The notes below the pieces were generated by a model. The model did not search any database. It saw nothing but the letters and a program-made list of their open reading frames with translations, and was not told the DNA's origin. A program made the position numbers and the translations under genes. A stretch of 64,000 nucleotides of DNA, taken from Hominiventricola filiformis (GTDB lineage Bacteria > Bacillota > Clostridia > Lachnospirales > Lachnospiraceae). Position 1 is the stretch's first letter. Every line of letters starts with the position of its first letter. Below, piece by piece: positions 17,488 through 25,217 of this stretch. The DNA lies in NCBI RefSeq assembly GCF_020686965.1, contig NZ_JAJEPS010000003.1:124001-188000 (forward strand), read 5' to 3'.

Positions 17488-17826
17488 ATGGAACTGTTTG
17501 AAAAACTGAATGCATTTGCAAAAACTGCGGCTGACAAAACCAATGAACTGGTAGAAGACACCCGTCTGAAAACACAAATTTTAAATGACGAGAAATCTAT
17601 CCGGGAACTGGAACGCAAAATAGGTGCTTACTACTATAAGAAATTCGCAGCCGGAGAGTCAGTAGATGAGGCTGTATCTGAGTACTGCACCGCTATCTCC
17701 GTGCACAATGCAAATATTGAAGAAAAAAAAGCGGCTCTTGCTAAAGAAGCCAAAGAAGAAGCACCTGCTTCTGAAGATGCTCCGGCAGAAGAAGTTTCCG
17801 AACCGGAAGAAGACCCGTTTGAATAA
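17488..17826 (+). CDS. Small acidic coiled-coil protein, function unknown
   Basis: A 112-residue soluble protein with no family I can name. Residues ~1-85 are helical and heptad-like (KLNAFAKTAADKTNELVE, then NDEKSIRELERKIGAYYYKKF); the last ~30 residues are a low-complexity tail rich in Glu, Ala and Pro (KEEAPASEDAPAEE). ATG is used with AGGAGG 9 bases upstream; an in-frame TTG three bases earlier is an alternative. No cysteines or membrane segments. It is co-transcribed with the sugar kinase, and the pair ends in a strong terminator, but a shared function is not evident. Confidence 0.75.
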   Translation: MELFEKLNAFAKTAADKTNELVEDTRLKTQILNDEKSIRELERKIGAYYYKKFAAGESVDEAVSEYCTAISVHNANIEEKKAALAKEAKEEAPASEDAPAEEVSEPEEDPFE

Positions 17827-17841
17827 CCAAAAATTTTCCAA

Positions 17842-17877
17842 AAAAAGGCTGCCCATCCAACGATGAGCAGCCTTTTT
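17842..17877. terminator. Terminator between the kinase unit and the NCS2 permease gene
   Basis: Inverted repeat AAAAAGGCTGC / GCAGCCTTTTT, with further inner pairing (CCATC/GATG). T-runs on both strands suit convergent termination. Confidence 0.9.
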
Positions 17878-17897
17878 ATCATCTATTTTCAAAGTTC

Positions 17898-19265
17898 CTA
17901 GATCAGGAAATATTTCACTAAGAACAGTACAGCCAGAATATACATCACCGGACTGATCTTCTTCTCTTGTGCTTTTCCTGTCAGCAGATTCAGGATCACA
18001 TAGGAAATCACTCCCATGGAAATACCTTCGGAAATGCTGTAGAAGAAGGGCATTGCCCCAATACAGATAAATGCCGGAATTCCCTCACTGAAATCAGAGA
18101 AATCAATCAGTCCTACCTGGTTGACCATGTAGAATCCTACGATAATTAACGCCGGAGCCGTTGCAAATGACGGAATAGCGAGGAAAATCGGGGAGAATAA
18201 CAGTGCCAGCAAGAACAGAACCGCAGTCGTAATGGAAGTAAGACCCGTTCTTCCTCCCTCTGTCACACCAGAAGCACTCTCTACAAAAGTGGTCGTCGTA
18301 GAAGTACCAAGTACCGCACCTGCTGTCGTTGCAACCGCATCTGCCAGAAGGGCTCCCTTGATGTTTGGAAGTTTTCCTTCCTCGTCTAACATATCTGCTT
18401 TCGTAGCCACACCAATCAAAGTTCCTAGTGTGTCAAACATATCTACAAATAAGAACGCACATACGATAACAATGAATTCAGCTACCGGAATAGATGTAAA
18501 GTCAAGTTTCATAAAGATCGGTGCCAGACTCGGCACGGAAATGCCTGCTGAAAAATCCGGAAGCAGACTGTAGTATCCAATCTCCGGGTTCGGCACATAC
18601 AGCCCCATAAACTGGCAGATAATACCGAGAATCCAGGTTCCTAAGATTCCCCAGAGAATATTTCCTTTTACATTTTTGATAACCAGAATAGCCGTCAGGA
18701 ATACACCGATGAGTGCCAGAATCACACAGATACCCGCATCCTGCATGGTTGCGCCCTCTACCGCATCGAGAGAAAAGAGCTCTACCAGAGTCGCTCCTCC
18801 TACAACAATCTTCGCATTCTGAAGACCGATAAAGGCAATAAAAAATCCAATTCCTACAGATACCGCTTTCTTTAGGTTCGCCGGAATGGAATTAAAAATT
18901 GCTTCCCGAATATTAAACAGGGAAAGCAGAATAAAAATCACACCTTCTACAAAAACGGCTGCCAGCGCAGACTGCCACGGATACCCCATACCGATGACGA
19001 CCGTATAAGCAAAATATGCATTCAGTCCCATACCCGGAGCCAATGCAAACGGATAGTTTGCAAACAATGCCATGCAGGCAGTTCCAAGAAATGAAGCCAG
19101 TACCGTCGCAGTGAAGACCGCTCCTCTGTCCATACCTGACGCACTTAATACATTTGGATTCACAGCAAGAATATATGCCATGGTCATAAATGTGGTAATC
19201 CCCGCCAGAATCTCTGTTTTCACTGTCGTGTGGTTTTCACGCAGTTTAAACACTTTTTCCAACAT
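17898..19265 (-). CDS. NCS2 family nucleobase permease (AzgA/PbuG-like)
   Basis: A 455-residue membrane transporter for purine bases (adenine, guanine or hypoxanthine). Start MLEKVFKLRENHT follows AGGAGG. AzgA-type motifs: ITTFMTMAYILAVNPNVLS near the N-terminus, ALAPGMGLNAYFAYTVV, and GTSTTTTFVESASGVTEGGRTG, the substrate-binding signature of this clade. About 14 helices. A hairpin and a possible promoter lie upstream (see the leader entry); there is no purine riboswitch. Probably monocistronic. Confidence 0.92.
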   Translation of the reverse strand: MLEKVFKLRENHTTVKTEILAGITTFMTMAYILAVNPNVLSASGMDRGAVFTATVLASFLGTACMALFANYPFALAPGMGLNAYFAYTVVIGMGYPWQSALAAVFVEGVIFILLSLFNIREAIFNSIPANLKKAVSVGIGFFIAFIGLQNAKIVVGGATLVELFSLDAVEGATMQDAGICVILALIGVFLTAILVIKNVKGNILWGILGTWILGIICQFMGLYVPNPEIGYYSLLPDFSAGISVPSLAPIFMKLDFTSIPVAEFIVIVCAFLFVDMFDTLGTLIGVATKADMLDEEGKLPNIKGALLADAVATTAGAVLGTSTTTTFVESASGVTEGGRTGLTSITTAVLFLLALLFSPIFLAIPSFATAPALIIVGFYMVNQVGLIDFSDFSEGIPAFICIGAMPFFYSISEGISMGVISYVILNLLTGKAQEKKISPVMYILAVLFLVKYFLI

Positions 19266-19294
19266 AATGTTGAATCCCTCCTGTAAACTTTTTT

Positions 19295-19344
19295 CCCGCA
19301 AAAATCGGGCAGAGATGAATCATCTCTGCCCGGCTCACTGCGGG
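19295..19344 (-). terminator. Nested hairpin in front of the NCS2 permease gene
   Basis: Inner inverted repeat CGGGCAGAGATGA (19306-19318) / TCATCTCTGCCCG (19320-19332), followed on the minus strand by ATTTTTG. An outer stem CCCGCA / TGCGGG (19295-19300, 19339-19344) can pair around it. It may simply terminate the sensor-kinase operon, or attenuate the permease if the promoter at 19365-19370 is real. Confidence 0.65.
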
Positions 19345-19364
19345 ATCTTCTTTGATCCTTATAC

Positions 19365-19370
19365 AGTATA
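19365..19370 (-). promoter_or_regulatory. Possible -10 upstream of the hairpin and NCS2 permease
   Basis: Minus-strand TATACT preceded by TGC (extended -10) just after the kinase stop. The -35 region is poor. Confidence 0.35.
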
Positions 19371-19375
19371 GCATA

Positions 19376-21730
19376 CTACTTCTCTTTCTTCCACATAATT
19401 GTGACTTTAAAAAGATCTCCGTCTGTCTCTACCTTAAATTCACCGCCCTGCAGTTCCGTAAAACTCTGGGCAATCGCAAGACCAAGACCGCTTCCTTCGG
19501 TATTTCTGGAAAGATCACCTCTTACAAACCGCTCCGTGATCTCCTCCGGTGTAAAATTCATCTCCGTTGCAGACATATTTTTCAGGCTGACGGTAACTTT
19601 TCCATCCTGATCATTCATGGCAATATACACGCGAGAATGAGCCATGGAATATTTTAGAATATTCTGCACCAGGTTATCAATAATACGGAAGGTTCTCTGC
19701 GGATCCAGACGCAGGATACATTTCTCCTCCGGCAGACTCCACCGGAAATCCAGTGTGCTTGACTGAATTTTATCCTCATTTTCCAGTCGTACTTCCTTGA
19801 TAAGGCTCACCAGATCTACTTCGTCATAATTCATGACAATGTTGTCAGTGGTCGCCTTACTGATCTCAAACAAATCCTCAATCAGCACTTTCAGCCGCTG
19901 GGATTTTTTCTCCAGGGTTGCCACATACTCTTTACGTTCCTCCTCTGTGATACCTTCTTTTTTCAGCAGATCCACATAGGTGATAATAGCGGTCAACGGC
20001 GTCTTTAAGTCATGAGATACATTCGTAATAAGCTCCGTCTTCATATTCCGGCTTCTTACTTCCTCATCTACCGCTTTCCGGAACCCACTTTGAATCGAAG
20101 TCAGCTGATCCCGGATGGGATTAAAAATCCCCATGTCCTCTTCCGTAGAAGCATTCAGATCTCCATCAGCAATAGTCTGTGTGACATTTAAAAGTTTTTT
20201 ATAATTTTCCTGAATCTCTCCGCATTTTTTCTTGATGAGCACATACAAAAGAATCGAATAAATAATTGCTCCAAAGATTCCTCCAAACCAGATACAGCAC
20301 AGCAGAACCACAATCAGTCCATTAATGCCGACCACTTTCCAGATATTTCTGGTCAGATGCTCATCCAGCTCCACATCCGTCGCCCAATTCCACAGCCTGA
20401 GCCACTGACGTTTCAGCCATACGAAAAACCGGAAGAACAGCGTCTGTTCCCAGATCGTCCGGAGTGGATGTGTGATATACGGAAGCAGGGAAGCCATCAG
20501 CCAGTACCAGCCAAATGCAAAGCAGCTCCAGAACAGCCAGATCAAGAATACCGCTACTGCGGGGGCATACTGTCCCAACGCCATATCTGATTCCAGGTAA
20601 CCGGTCAGAGAATCCGATCCTCTCTTAAGCGTCAGTATCGCAAATTCATTCCCCAGCGCCCAGACTGTACCAACTGCTCCCATACACCCGATCACAAAGC
20701 TTACTTCTGTTGGCAGACGGAAAATCCGGTATTTCCGCAGTTCGAGAGAAGGGATATTTTGCAGGATAAGCGCCAGCAATGCCATGGCAATGATGATGAC
20801 CATACCTGCCGTGGCAATACCGCTGTTATTATAAGCAACTCTTTCCACCCAGTACTCATCATCCATGTAATTATAGCTGTCATAATTTCCATTAATTCCG
20901 AAGACAAACGTCACATTCTGAATGATTGGAAGTGACATCTGCCTCAGCAGTGCATCATTACCAGCCTGATCAACTCTCAGATAGGTTTCATCACCAGATA
21001 CCACGGTACCCGACTCCACATTGATGGCAGTATCCTCGTCGGTCTCATCATAGCTGACCTCATAGTCTTCGCCTTCATCCATGCCATTGTCATCCATGAG
21101 CTGTCCAATCGTTGCCTGCGTGAGACATTCGGTCAGATTTGACAGGCCGCCGATCTCATCCAGATCGAGATTCCATGTCTTACGGATATCCGGAACGCCT
21201 CTGCTGTCATAGGAAATGACCAGGCCGGAAGAATAGTAATCAAACATATCCACTCCGTCGTTATAAACTGCCTGCAGCAGTCTGGCATCCGAGCCGAAAT
21301 TTTTGTCCACCCCTTTCGCATAGCTGGCATATTCGTAGATATCCTGTACCGTTACATACTGGTTTCTCATGTTCTTCATGAGTCTTGCGGCCGCTTCTTT
21401 TAAGCCCGCCTGCTCACTGTCTGTCAGTTTTCCTTTGTCATAGTTCTGTGTCAGATAAGTATAGGCATTCATATCCGGTGTAATCTCATAATTCAGATAG
21501 TAAATCGAGGATAACAGATACCGTTCAAAGTCGTCACCTACTGTAAATGCAGCCACATCACGATTTTTACTTACTCTGGCTTCTTCCTCTGTCTGATAAG
21601 TCTGAATCCTTTTCTGCGCTTTCTGCCAGAATACCGGATAGAGATTGCACATAATCACACCTGCCAAAGACACGCAAAGCAGTACTGCCAGTATTCCTTT
21701 GTATTTATTGTTTTTCCATTTTATAGCCAA
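19376..21730 (-). CDS. Sensor histidine kinase, large multi-membrane type
   Basis: A 784-residue membrane kinase paired with the OmpR-type regulator just upstream. Layout: transmembrane helix ~12-30, extracytoplasmic region ~31-305 (acidic, no recognised domain), then about six helices between ~305 and ~500, a linker, HisKA with NVSHDLKTPLTAIITYVDLL (phospho-His), and HATPase_c with N-box IIDNLVQNILKYS and G2 box GSGLGLAIAQ. The start appears to be TTG at 21730, inside the end of the regulator gene (26-base overlap), with AGGTGG upstream; no ATG precedes the first helix. Overlap suggests translational coupling. The signal is unknown. Confidence 0.88.
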   Translation of the reverse strand: MAIKWKNNKYKGILAVLLCVSLAGVIMCNLYPVFWQKAQKRIQTYQTEEEARVSKNRDVAAFTVGDDFERYLLSSIYYLNYEITPDMNAYTYLTQNYDKGKLTDSEQAGLKEAAARLMKNMRNQYVTVQDIYEYASYAKGVDKNFGSDARLLQAVYNDGVDMFDYYSSGLVISYDSRGVPDIRKTWNLDLDEIGGLSNLTECLTQATIGQLMDDNGMDEGEDYEVSYDETDEDTAINVESGTVVSGDETYLRVDQAGNDALLRQMSLPIIQNVTFVFGINGNYDSYNYMDDEYWVERVAYNNSGIATAGMVIIIAMALLALILQNIPSLELRKYRIFRLPTEVSFVIGCMGAVGTVWALGNEFAILTLKRGSDSLTGYLESDMALGQYAPAVAVFLIWLFWSCFAFGWYWLMASLLPYITHPLRTIWEQTLFFRFFVWLKRQWLRLWNWATDVELDEHLTRNIWKVVGINGLIVVLLCCIWFGGIFGAIIYSILLYVLIKKKCGEIQENYKKLLNVTQTIADGDLNASTEEDMGIFNPIRDQLTSIQSGFRKAVDEEVRSRNMKTELITNVSHDLKTPLTAIITYVDLLKKEGITEEERKEYVATLEKKSQRLKVLIEDLFEISKATTDNIVMNYDEVDLVSLIKEVRLENEDKIQSSTLDFRWSLPEEKCILRLDPQRTFRIIDNLVQNILKYSMAHSRVYIAMNDQDGKVTVSLKNMSATEMNFTPEEITERFVRGDLSRNTEGSGLGLAIAQSFTELQGGEFKVETDGDLFKVTIMWKKEK

Positions 21731-22418
21731 CGCCCCACACCACCTTCAAATATTTTGGATTTTTCGGGTTAATCTCGATCTTCTCACGGATATTCCGCAC
21801 ATGCACCATGATCGTATCTGAATTGACTGCTTTCTCATTCCAGACCCGCTCATAGATCTCATCAGAAGAGAACACTCTTCCCGGATGCTTCATCAGCAGC
21901 AACAGAATCCGGTACTCCATCGGGGTCACCTTCACCGGCACACCATCCACCCGGAGTTCTACTTTTTCCTCGTTGAGTTCCAGACCGCCGATCCGGTAAA
22001 TGTGCTGTTCTTCTTCCTTTGAGCCGCCGTCCTTTAATTTTTCCAGATAACGGCTGTAGCGGCGCAGCTGGGAATTGACCCTTGCCAGAAGCTCCAGCGG
22101 CGTAAAGGGTTTGGTCACATAATCGTCCGCTCCCATGTTAAGTCCCAGAATCTTATCCACTTCCTCTGATTTTGCAGAGAGCATAATCACCGGAAAATCA
22201 TAGTCTTTACGCATCTCCATCACCATCTGGATTCCATCTTTTCTCGGCATCATCACATCCACAATGGCAAGGTGGATTTCCTCCCGGTAAATAATTTCCA
22301 GCCCTTCGATTCCATCCGCAGCTTTGAATACTTCATAGCCCTGACTTTTCAGATAAATCTCGATTCCGTCCCGAATCTCTTTGTCGTCCTCGACGACTAA
22401 CACATGATATTTCTCCAT
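21705..22418 (-). CDS. OmpR/PhoB family response regulator
   Basis: A 237-residue DNA-binding regulator; start MEKYHVLVVEDDKE follows AGGAAAA. The receiver domain (1-115) has acidic EDD, phospho-Asp in VDVMMPRKDG, and Lys in VTKPFTPLELL. The C-terminal winged helix (~135-235) contains MEYRILLLLMKHPGRVFSSDEIYERVW and VHVRNIREKIE, typical of the VanR/PhoB group. The target genes are not apparent; the neighbouring NCS2 permease and topB operon are candidates only by position. Upstream is the terminator of the comB operon, so transcription must begin in the ~55-base gap or read through. Confidence 0.93.
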   Translation of the reverse strand: MEKYHVLVVEDDKEIRDGIEIYLKSQGYEVFKAADGIEGLEIIYREEIHLAIVDVMMPRKDGIQMVMEMRKDYDFPVIMLSAKSEEVDKILGLNMGADDYVTKPFTPLELLARVNSQLRRYSRYLEKLKDGGSKEEEQHIYRIGGLELNEEKVELRVDGVPVKVTPMEYRILLLLMKHPGRVFSSDEIYERVWNEKAVNSDTIMVHVRNIREKIEINPKNPKYLKVVWGVGYKMEKQ

Positions 22419-22473
22419 TTCACTTTTCCTGCCCTTCATGACTTGTATTCTAACTGCCGATTCTTAAAATCAA

Positions 22474-22514
22474 ATGCAGGTATTTCTAAAAAAATTCTGA
22501 AGAAATACCTGCAT
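22474..22514 (-). terminator. Terminator of the topB-comB operon
   Basis: Perfect 14-bp inverted repeat ATGCAGGTATTTCT / AGAAATACCTGCAT with a 13-base T/A-rich loop, right after comB. The T-tract is weak (TGATTTTAAG). Confidence 0.65.
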
Positions 22515-22523
22515 ACTTTCTAA

Positions 22524-23219
22524 TTATAAATCTACTCTATGAACTTCAAACATGTCCTCTGACCGTCTGGTTACCTGCAGGACAAAATCGAATCGGTCCA
22601 CATCTGTGCACAGCTGATAATCTTCTGCCGGAAATACCTCCTGGGTCTCCGGCCGGAAAAACTTTTCCCCGGATTCGGTGTGACGGAGTGTTTTCAGTTC
22701 TGCCTCCATATCAAGAGAGGTTCCTTCCACCAGACTCTTAATATAGCGGGCACATAAAACATCTTCCGGCGCGGAGGCCTTTCCTTCCAGTCCCATGGCA
22801 ACCAGAGAGACCTGATCCGGCTGTACTTTCTGAATGTAACGCGCAATGGCCGCTGCGTTGACCAGACTTCCCGTGATAATCTCCTCTGCTCCGGCAGCAT
22901 TGACGATTCCCTGGGTTCCGGCACTGGTGGTGTGGATCAGTGTCTTTCCCTCAAGATCGACGTCTGCGGTCTGGGACGGAGAATTTCCATATTGAAATCC
23001 CGGAAGAATCACACCGTGACGCTCTCCTATCAGAACCGCCTCCGGATGGTTCTCTTTCCATGCATAAGCGGTCTCTTTCGCCCCCACCGGACACAACTGT
23101 GCCGGATGTTTTGCCATCAGATAGCACTCCAGGGAAAATGCCCGGAAGACATCAATAATAACGGTCAGCCCTTTCGCCTGTCTGGCCCCTTCTATCATTT
23201 CCAAAATCTGAATATTCAT
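22524..23219 (-). CDS. comB: 2-phosphosulfolactate phosphatase family protein (ComB)
   Basis: A 231-residue protein of the ComB family, which in methanogens dephosphorylates 2-phosphosulfolactate on the way to coenzyme M. Start MNIQILEMIEGA follows GAGGCAG. Family motifs: TVIIDVFRAFS, LIGERHGVILPGFQYGNSPSQ, LIHTTSAGTQGIVNA, and MGLEGKASAPEDVLCA. Clostridia do not make coenzyme M by the archaeal route as far as I know, so the substrate is probably another phospho-compound. It is the last gene of the topB operon, 16 bases after the flavodoxin-like gene. Confidence 0.85.
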   Translation of the reverse strand: MNIQILEMIEGARQAKGLTVIIDVFRAFSLECYLMAKHPAQLCPVGAKETAYAWKENHPEAVLIGERHGVILPGFQYGNSPSQTADVDLEGKTLIHTTSAGTQGIVNAAGAEEIITGSLVNAAAIARYIQKVQPDQVSLVAMGLEGKASAPEDVLCARYIKSLVEGTSLDMEAELKTLRHTESGEKFFRPETQEVFPAEDYQLCTDVDRFDFVLQVTRRSEDMFEVHRVDL

Positions 23220-23235
23220 CTTTTTCTGCCTCAAT

Positions 23236-23805
23236 CTAATTGTCTGATCCATTCTGACAGAGCCTTTCTGCCAGCTCGTCCAGTTTTTTTCTCACATCCG
23301 GGCGCTCCGCAAGTCCTTTCTTATCTGAGCCGCCCATGGTTACGATACCTTCACAGACTGCTCCCAGATCATCCAGCATGTACTGGAACGTAGTGGATGC
23401 TCCCAGAAACTGCCGTTCGGATTCCGGTGCTCCGCCCACCAGCAGAATCGCCCCTTTCCGGTAAGGCTCTTTTCTCCCGCCCCGGATGATGGCTGCCCAG
23501 TATACCTGCAGCCGGTCCAATACTGCTTTCATGGATCCTGGAATATTATAAAAATATACCGGAGCTGCGAAGATAATCCGATCCGCTGCGTCGAGCTTCG
23601 CGTAGATCTCATTCATAGGATCATCAATGGCACATTTAGGATGGGTAAAGCAGTAGCGACAGTCCCTGCAGGGAGTAATGTCTTTCCGGTTATCCACCGA
23701 CAGCCATTCCACTTCGCCGTCAAGCTGTCCTGCCAGATACTCTGCCATGGCAATCGTATGTCCTTTTTTTCTCGGTGTTCCAGTGATAATCAGTGTTTTC
23801 ATCAT
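23236..23805 (-). CDS. Flavodoxin-like NAD(P)H-dependent oxidoreductase with four-cysteine motif
   Basis: A 189-residue flavodoxin-fold FMN protein (NADPH-dependent FMN reductase/iron-sulfur flavoprotein group). The FMN phosphate loop is TGTPRKKGHT at the N-terminus; FAAPVYFYNIPGSMKAVLDR is the conserved isoalloxazine-binding stretch. Residues ~45-60 contain PCRDCRYCFTHPKC, a C-x2-C-x2-C-x5-C pattern matching the compact cluster motif of iron-sulfur flavoproteins (C-x2-C-x2-C-x4-7-C). Either the second or the first of two adjacent ATGs may be the start. It sits between traX and comB in the topB operon. Confidence 0.85.
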   Translation of the reverse strand: MMKTLIITGTPRKKGHTIAMAEYLAGQLDGEVEWLSVDNRKDITPCRDCRYCFTHPKCAIDDPMNEIYAKLDAADRIIFAAPVYFYNIPGSMKAVLDRLQVYWAAIIRGGRKEPYRKGAILLVGGAPESERQFLGASTTFQYMLDDLGAVCEGIVTMGGSDKKGLAERPDVRKKLDELAERLCQNGSDN

Positions 23806-23820
23806 TGTTCCTTTTCTTTT

Positions 23821-24552
23821 TTATAGAAGAATTCCCGGTAATATCCAGCTGCCGATAACTCCGTAGATCAGCAGATGAACTGGATAAAACCAATAGAAAA
23901 ACCATTTGGGCTGCCGCCCCCGCTCCCCATTATAAAACCAGATGGGGATGAAAGCCAACGGTGCCGGAAGCTCCCAGTAAGTACAGATCGCTCCTGTGAT
24001 ACACTGCTGGAATCTGGATTCCCGCATAAGATAGAGCACGACAATCAAAGCCACTCCCATTGCTCCATAGTCACAGTGCACCAGTTCTCCCAGCGCACAT
24101 CCGGCTGCGGCAATCACCAGACGCAGATACCAGACATCCTTCTGGGTTTTCAATGCCCAAATGGTCAGAAGTCCAAGCAGTAAAGTTATATACACATTCT
24201 GATACTGCCAGTCAAAGAATTTCCCGCGCACTGCCAGATCAAAAGGAATCTCGCTGATCAGTGCAAAAATTCCCAGCCGCATGGCATATTTTTTCACATC
24301 CCTGGTATGAAGAAATCCTTCCACCAAAAGGAAACAGAAAATCGGAAAGGCCGGCCGGCCAATATACCGTAAGATCCGGTCCACCCGCAGTAACTCGTTC
24401 CAGTGATCGGAAAACAGATTTCCCAGAGGTGACCTGCCCCAGACGTTCATCATATAGGTTTCCAGAACAGATGCCCCGAAATGGTCAATGACCATGGTGA
24501 TAACCGCAAACCATTTGAGTACGCTGCCGCTGATCCCCCATTTAGTCTTCAT
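23821..24552 (-). CDS. TraX family membrane protein
   Basis: A 243-residue integral membrane protein with about eight helices. The N-terminus SVLKWFAVITMVIDHFGA is the hallmark of TraX (PF05857), and IGRPAFPIFCFLLVEGFLHTRDVKKYAMRLGIFALISEIPFD is conserved in chromosomal homologues. TraX acetylates pilin on F-type plasmids, but clostridial chromosomal copies have no conjugation genes nearby and their role is unknown. The ATG overlaps the stop of the hexapeptide-protein gene (ATGAAGACTAA, 11-base overlap), so translation is probably coupled. Confidence 0.88.
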   Translation of the reverse strand: MKTKWGISGSVLKWFAVITMVIDHFGASVLETYMMNVWGRSPLGNLFSDHWNELLRVDRILRYIGRPAFPIFCFLLVEGFLHTRDVKKYAMRLGIFALISEIPFDLAVRGKFFDWQYQNVYITLLLGLLTIWALKTQKDVWYLRLVIAAAGCALGELVHCDYGAMGVALIVVLYLMRESRFQQCITGAICTYWELPAPLAFIPIWFYNGERGRQPKWFFYWFYPVHLLIYGVIGSWILPGILL

Positions 24553-25213
24553 GCTTCTTCACTACTTCGCCCTGTTTCTTATAAATAGAATGTGCCGGCA
24601 CTACACCTCTTACGGAAGACAACGGATAAATATTGCTCTGTCTACCGATCACCGTACCCGGGTTCAGGACAGAACCGCATCCAACCTCTACATTGTCACC
24701 GATCATGGCACCAAATTTCTTGATACCGGTCTCAATATCTCCCTCCGGTGTATGTACTTTCACCAGATGTTTATCAGATTTTACATTGGACGTGATGGAA
24801 CCCGCTCCCATATGTGCCTTGTATCCAAGAATGGAGTCACCCACATAGTTGTAATGAGGAACCTGTACTTTATTGAAAAGCACCACATTTTTCAGTTCGG
24901 TGGAATTGCCGACCACAGCCCCTTCGCCTACCAGTGCGTTACCGCGGATAAATGCACAGTGACGCACCTCTGCTTCTTTTCCGATGATGGCCGGTCCATG
25001 TATATAAGCGCTTGGAAATACATTGGCAGATTTTGCAATCCATACATCCTCGCCTACTTTGTCGTACTCCTCCGGATCGAGGGCTGCACCTAATTTTTTG
25101 ATAAATTCACCGATTTTCGGAAGTGCCTCCCATGGATAGGTCAGACCGTCAAAAAGCTCTGCTGCGATCGTCTCGTTTAAGTCATACAGATCCTGAATGG
25201 TAATGTTGCTCAT
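24542..25213 (-). CDS. Left-handed beta-helix (hexapeptide) acyl/nucleotidyltransferase-like protein
   Basis: A 223-residue protein; start MSNITIQDLYDLN follows AAGGAG. The N-terminal ~55 residues are helical; the rest is hexapeptide-repeat beta-helix (VWIAKSANVFPSAYIHGPAIIGKEAEVRHCAFIRGNALVG, VEVGCGSVLNPGTVIG), resembling the C-terminal half of GlmU-type UDP-sugar pyrophosphorylases. It lacks the N-terminal nucleotidyltransferase domain, so it is either an acetyltransferase or a stand-alone scaffold; acceptor unknown. It starts 4 bases after topB and overlaps traX. Confidence 0.82.
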   Translation of the reverse strand: MSNITIQDLYDLNETIAAELFDGLTYPWEALPKIGEFIKKLGAALDPEEYDKVGEDVWIAKSANVFPSAYIHGPAIIGKEAEVRHCAFIRGNALVGEGAVVGNSTELKNVVLFNKVQVPHYNYVGDSILGYKAHMGAGSITSNVKSDKHLVKVHTPEGDIETGIKKFGAMIGDNVEVGCGSVLNPGTVIGRQSNIYPLSSVRGVVPAHSIYKKQGEVVKKHED

Positions 25214-25217
25214 ACTG

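Noticed and set aside
19266..19375. Purine riboswitch upstream of the NCS2 permease
   Set aside because: None of the conserved purine-aptamer loop sequences are present; only hairpins without aptamer features are seen.
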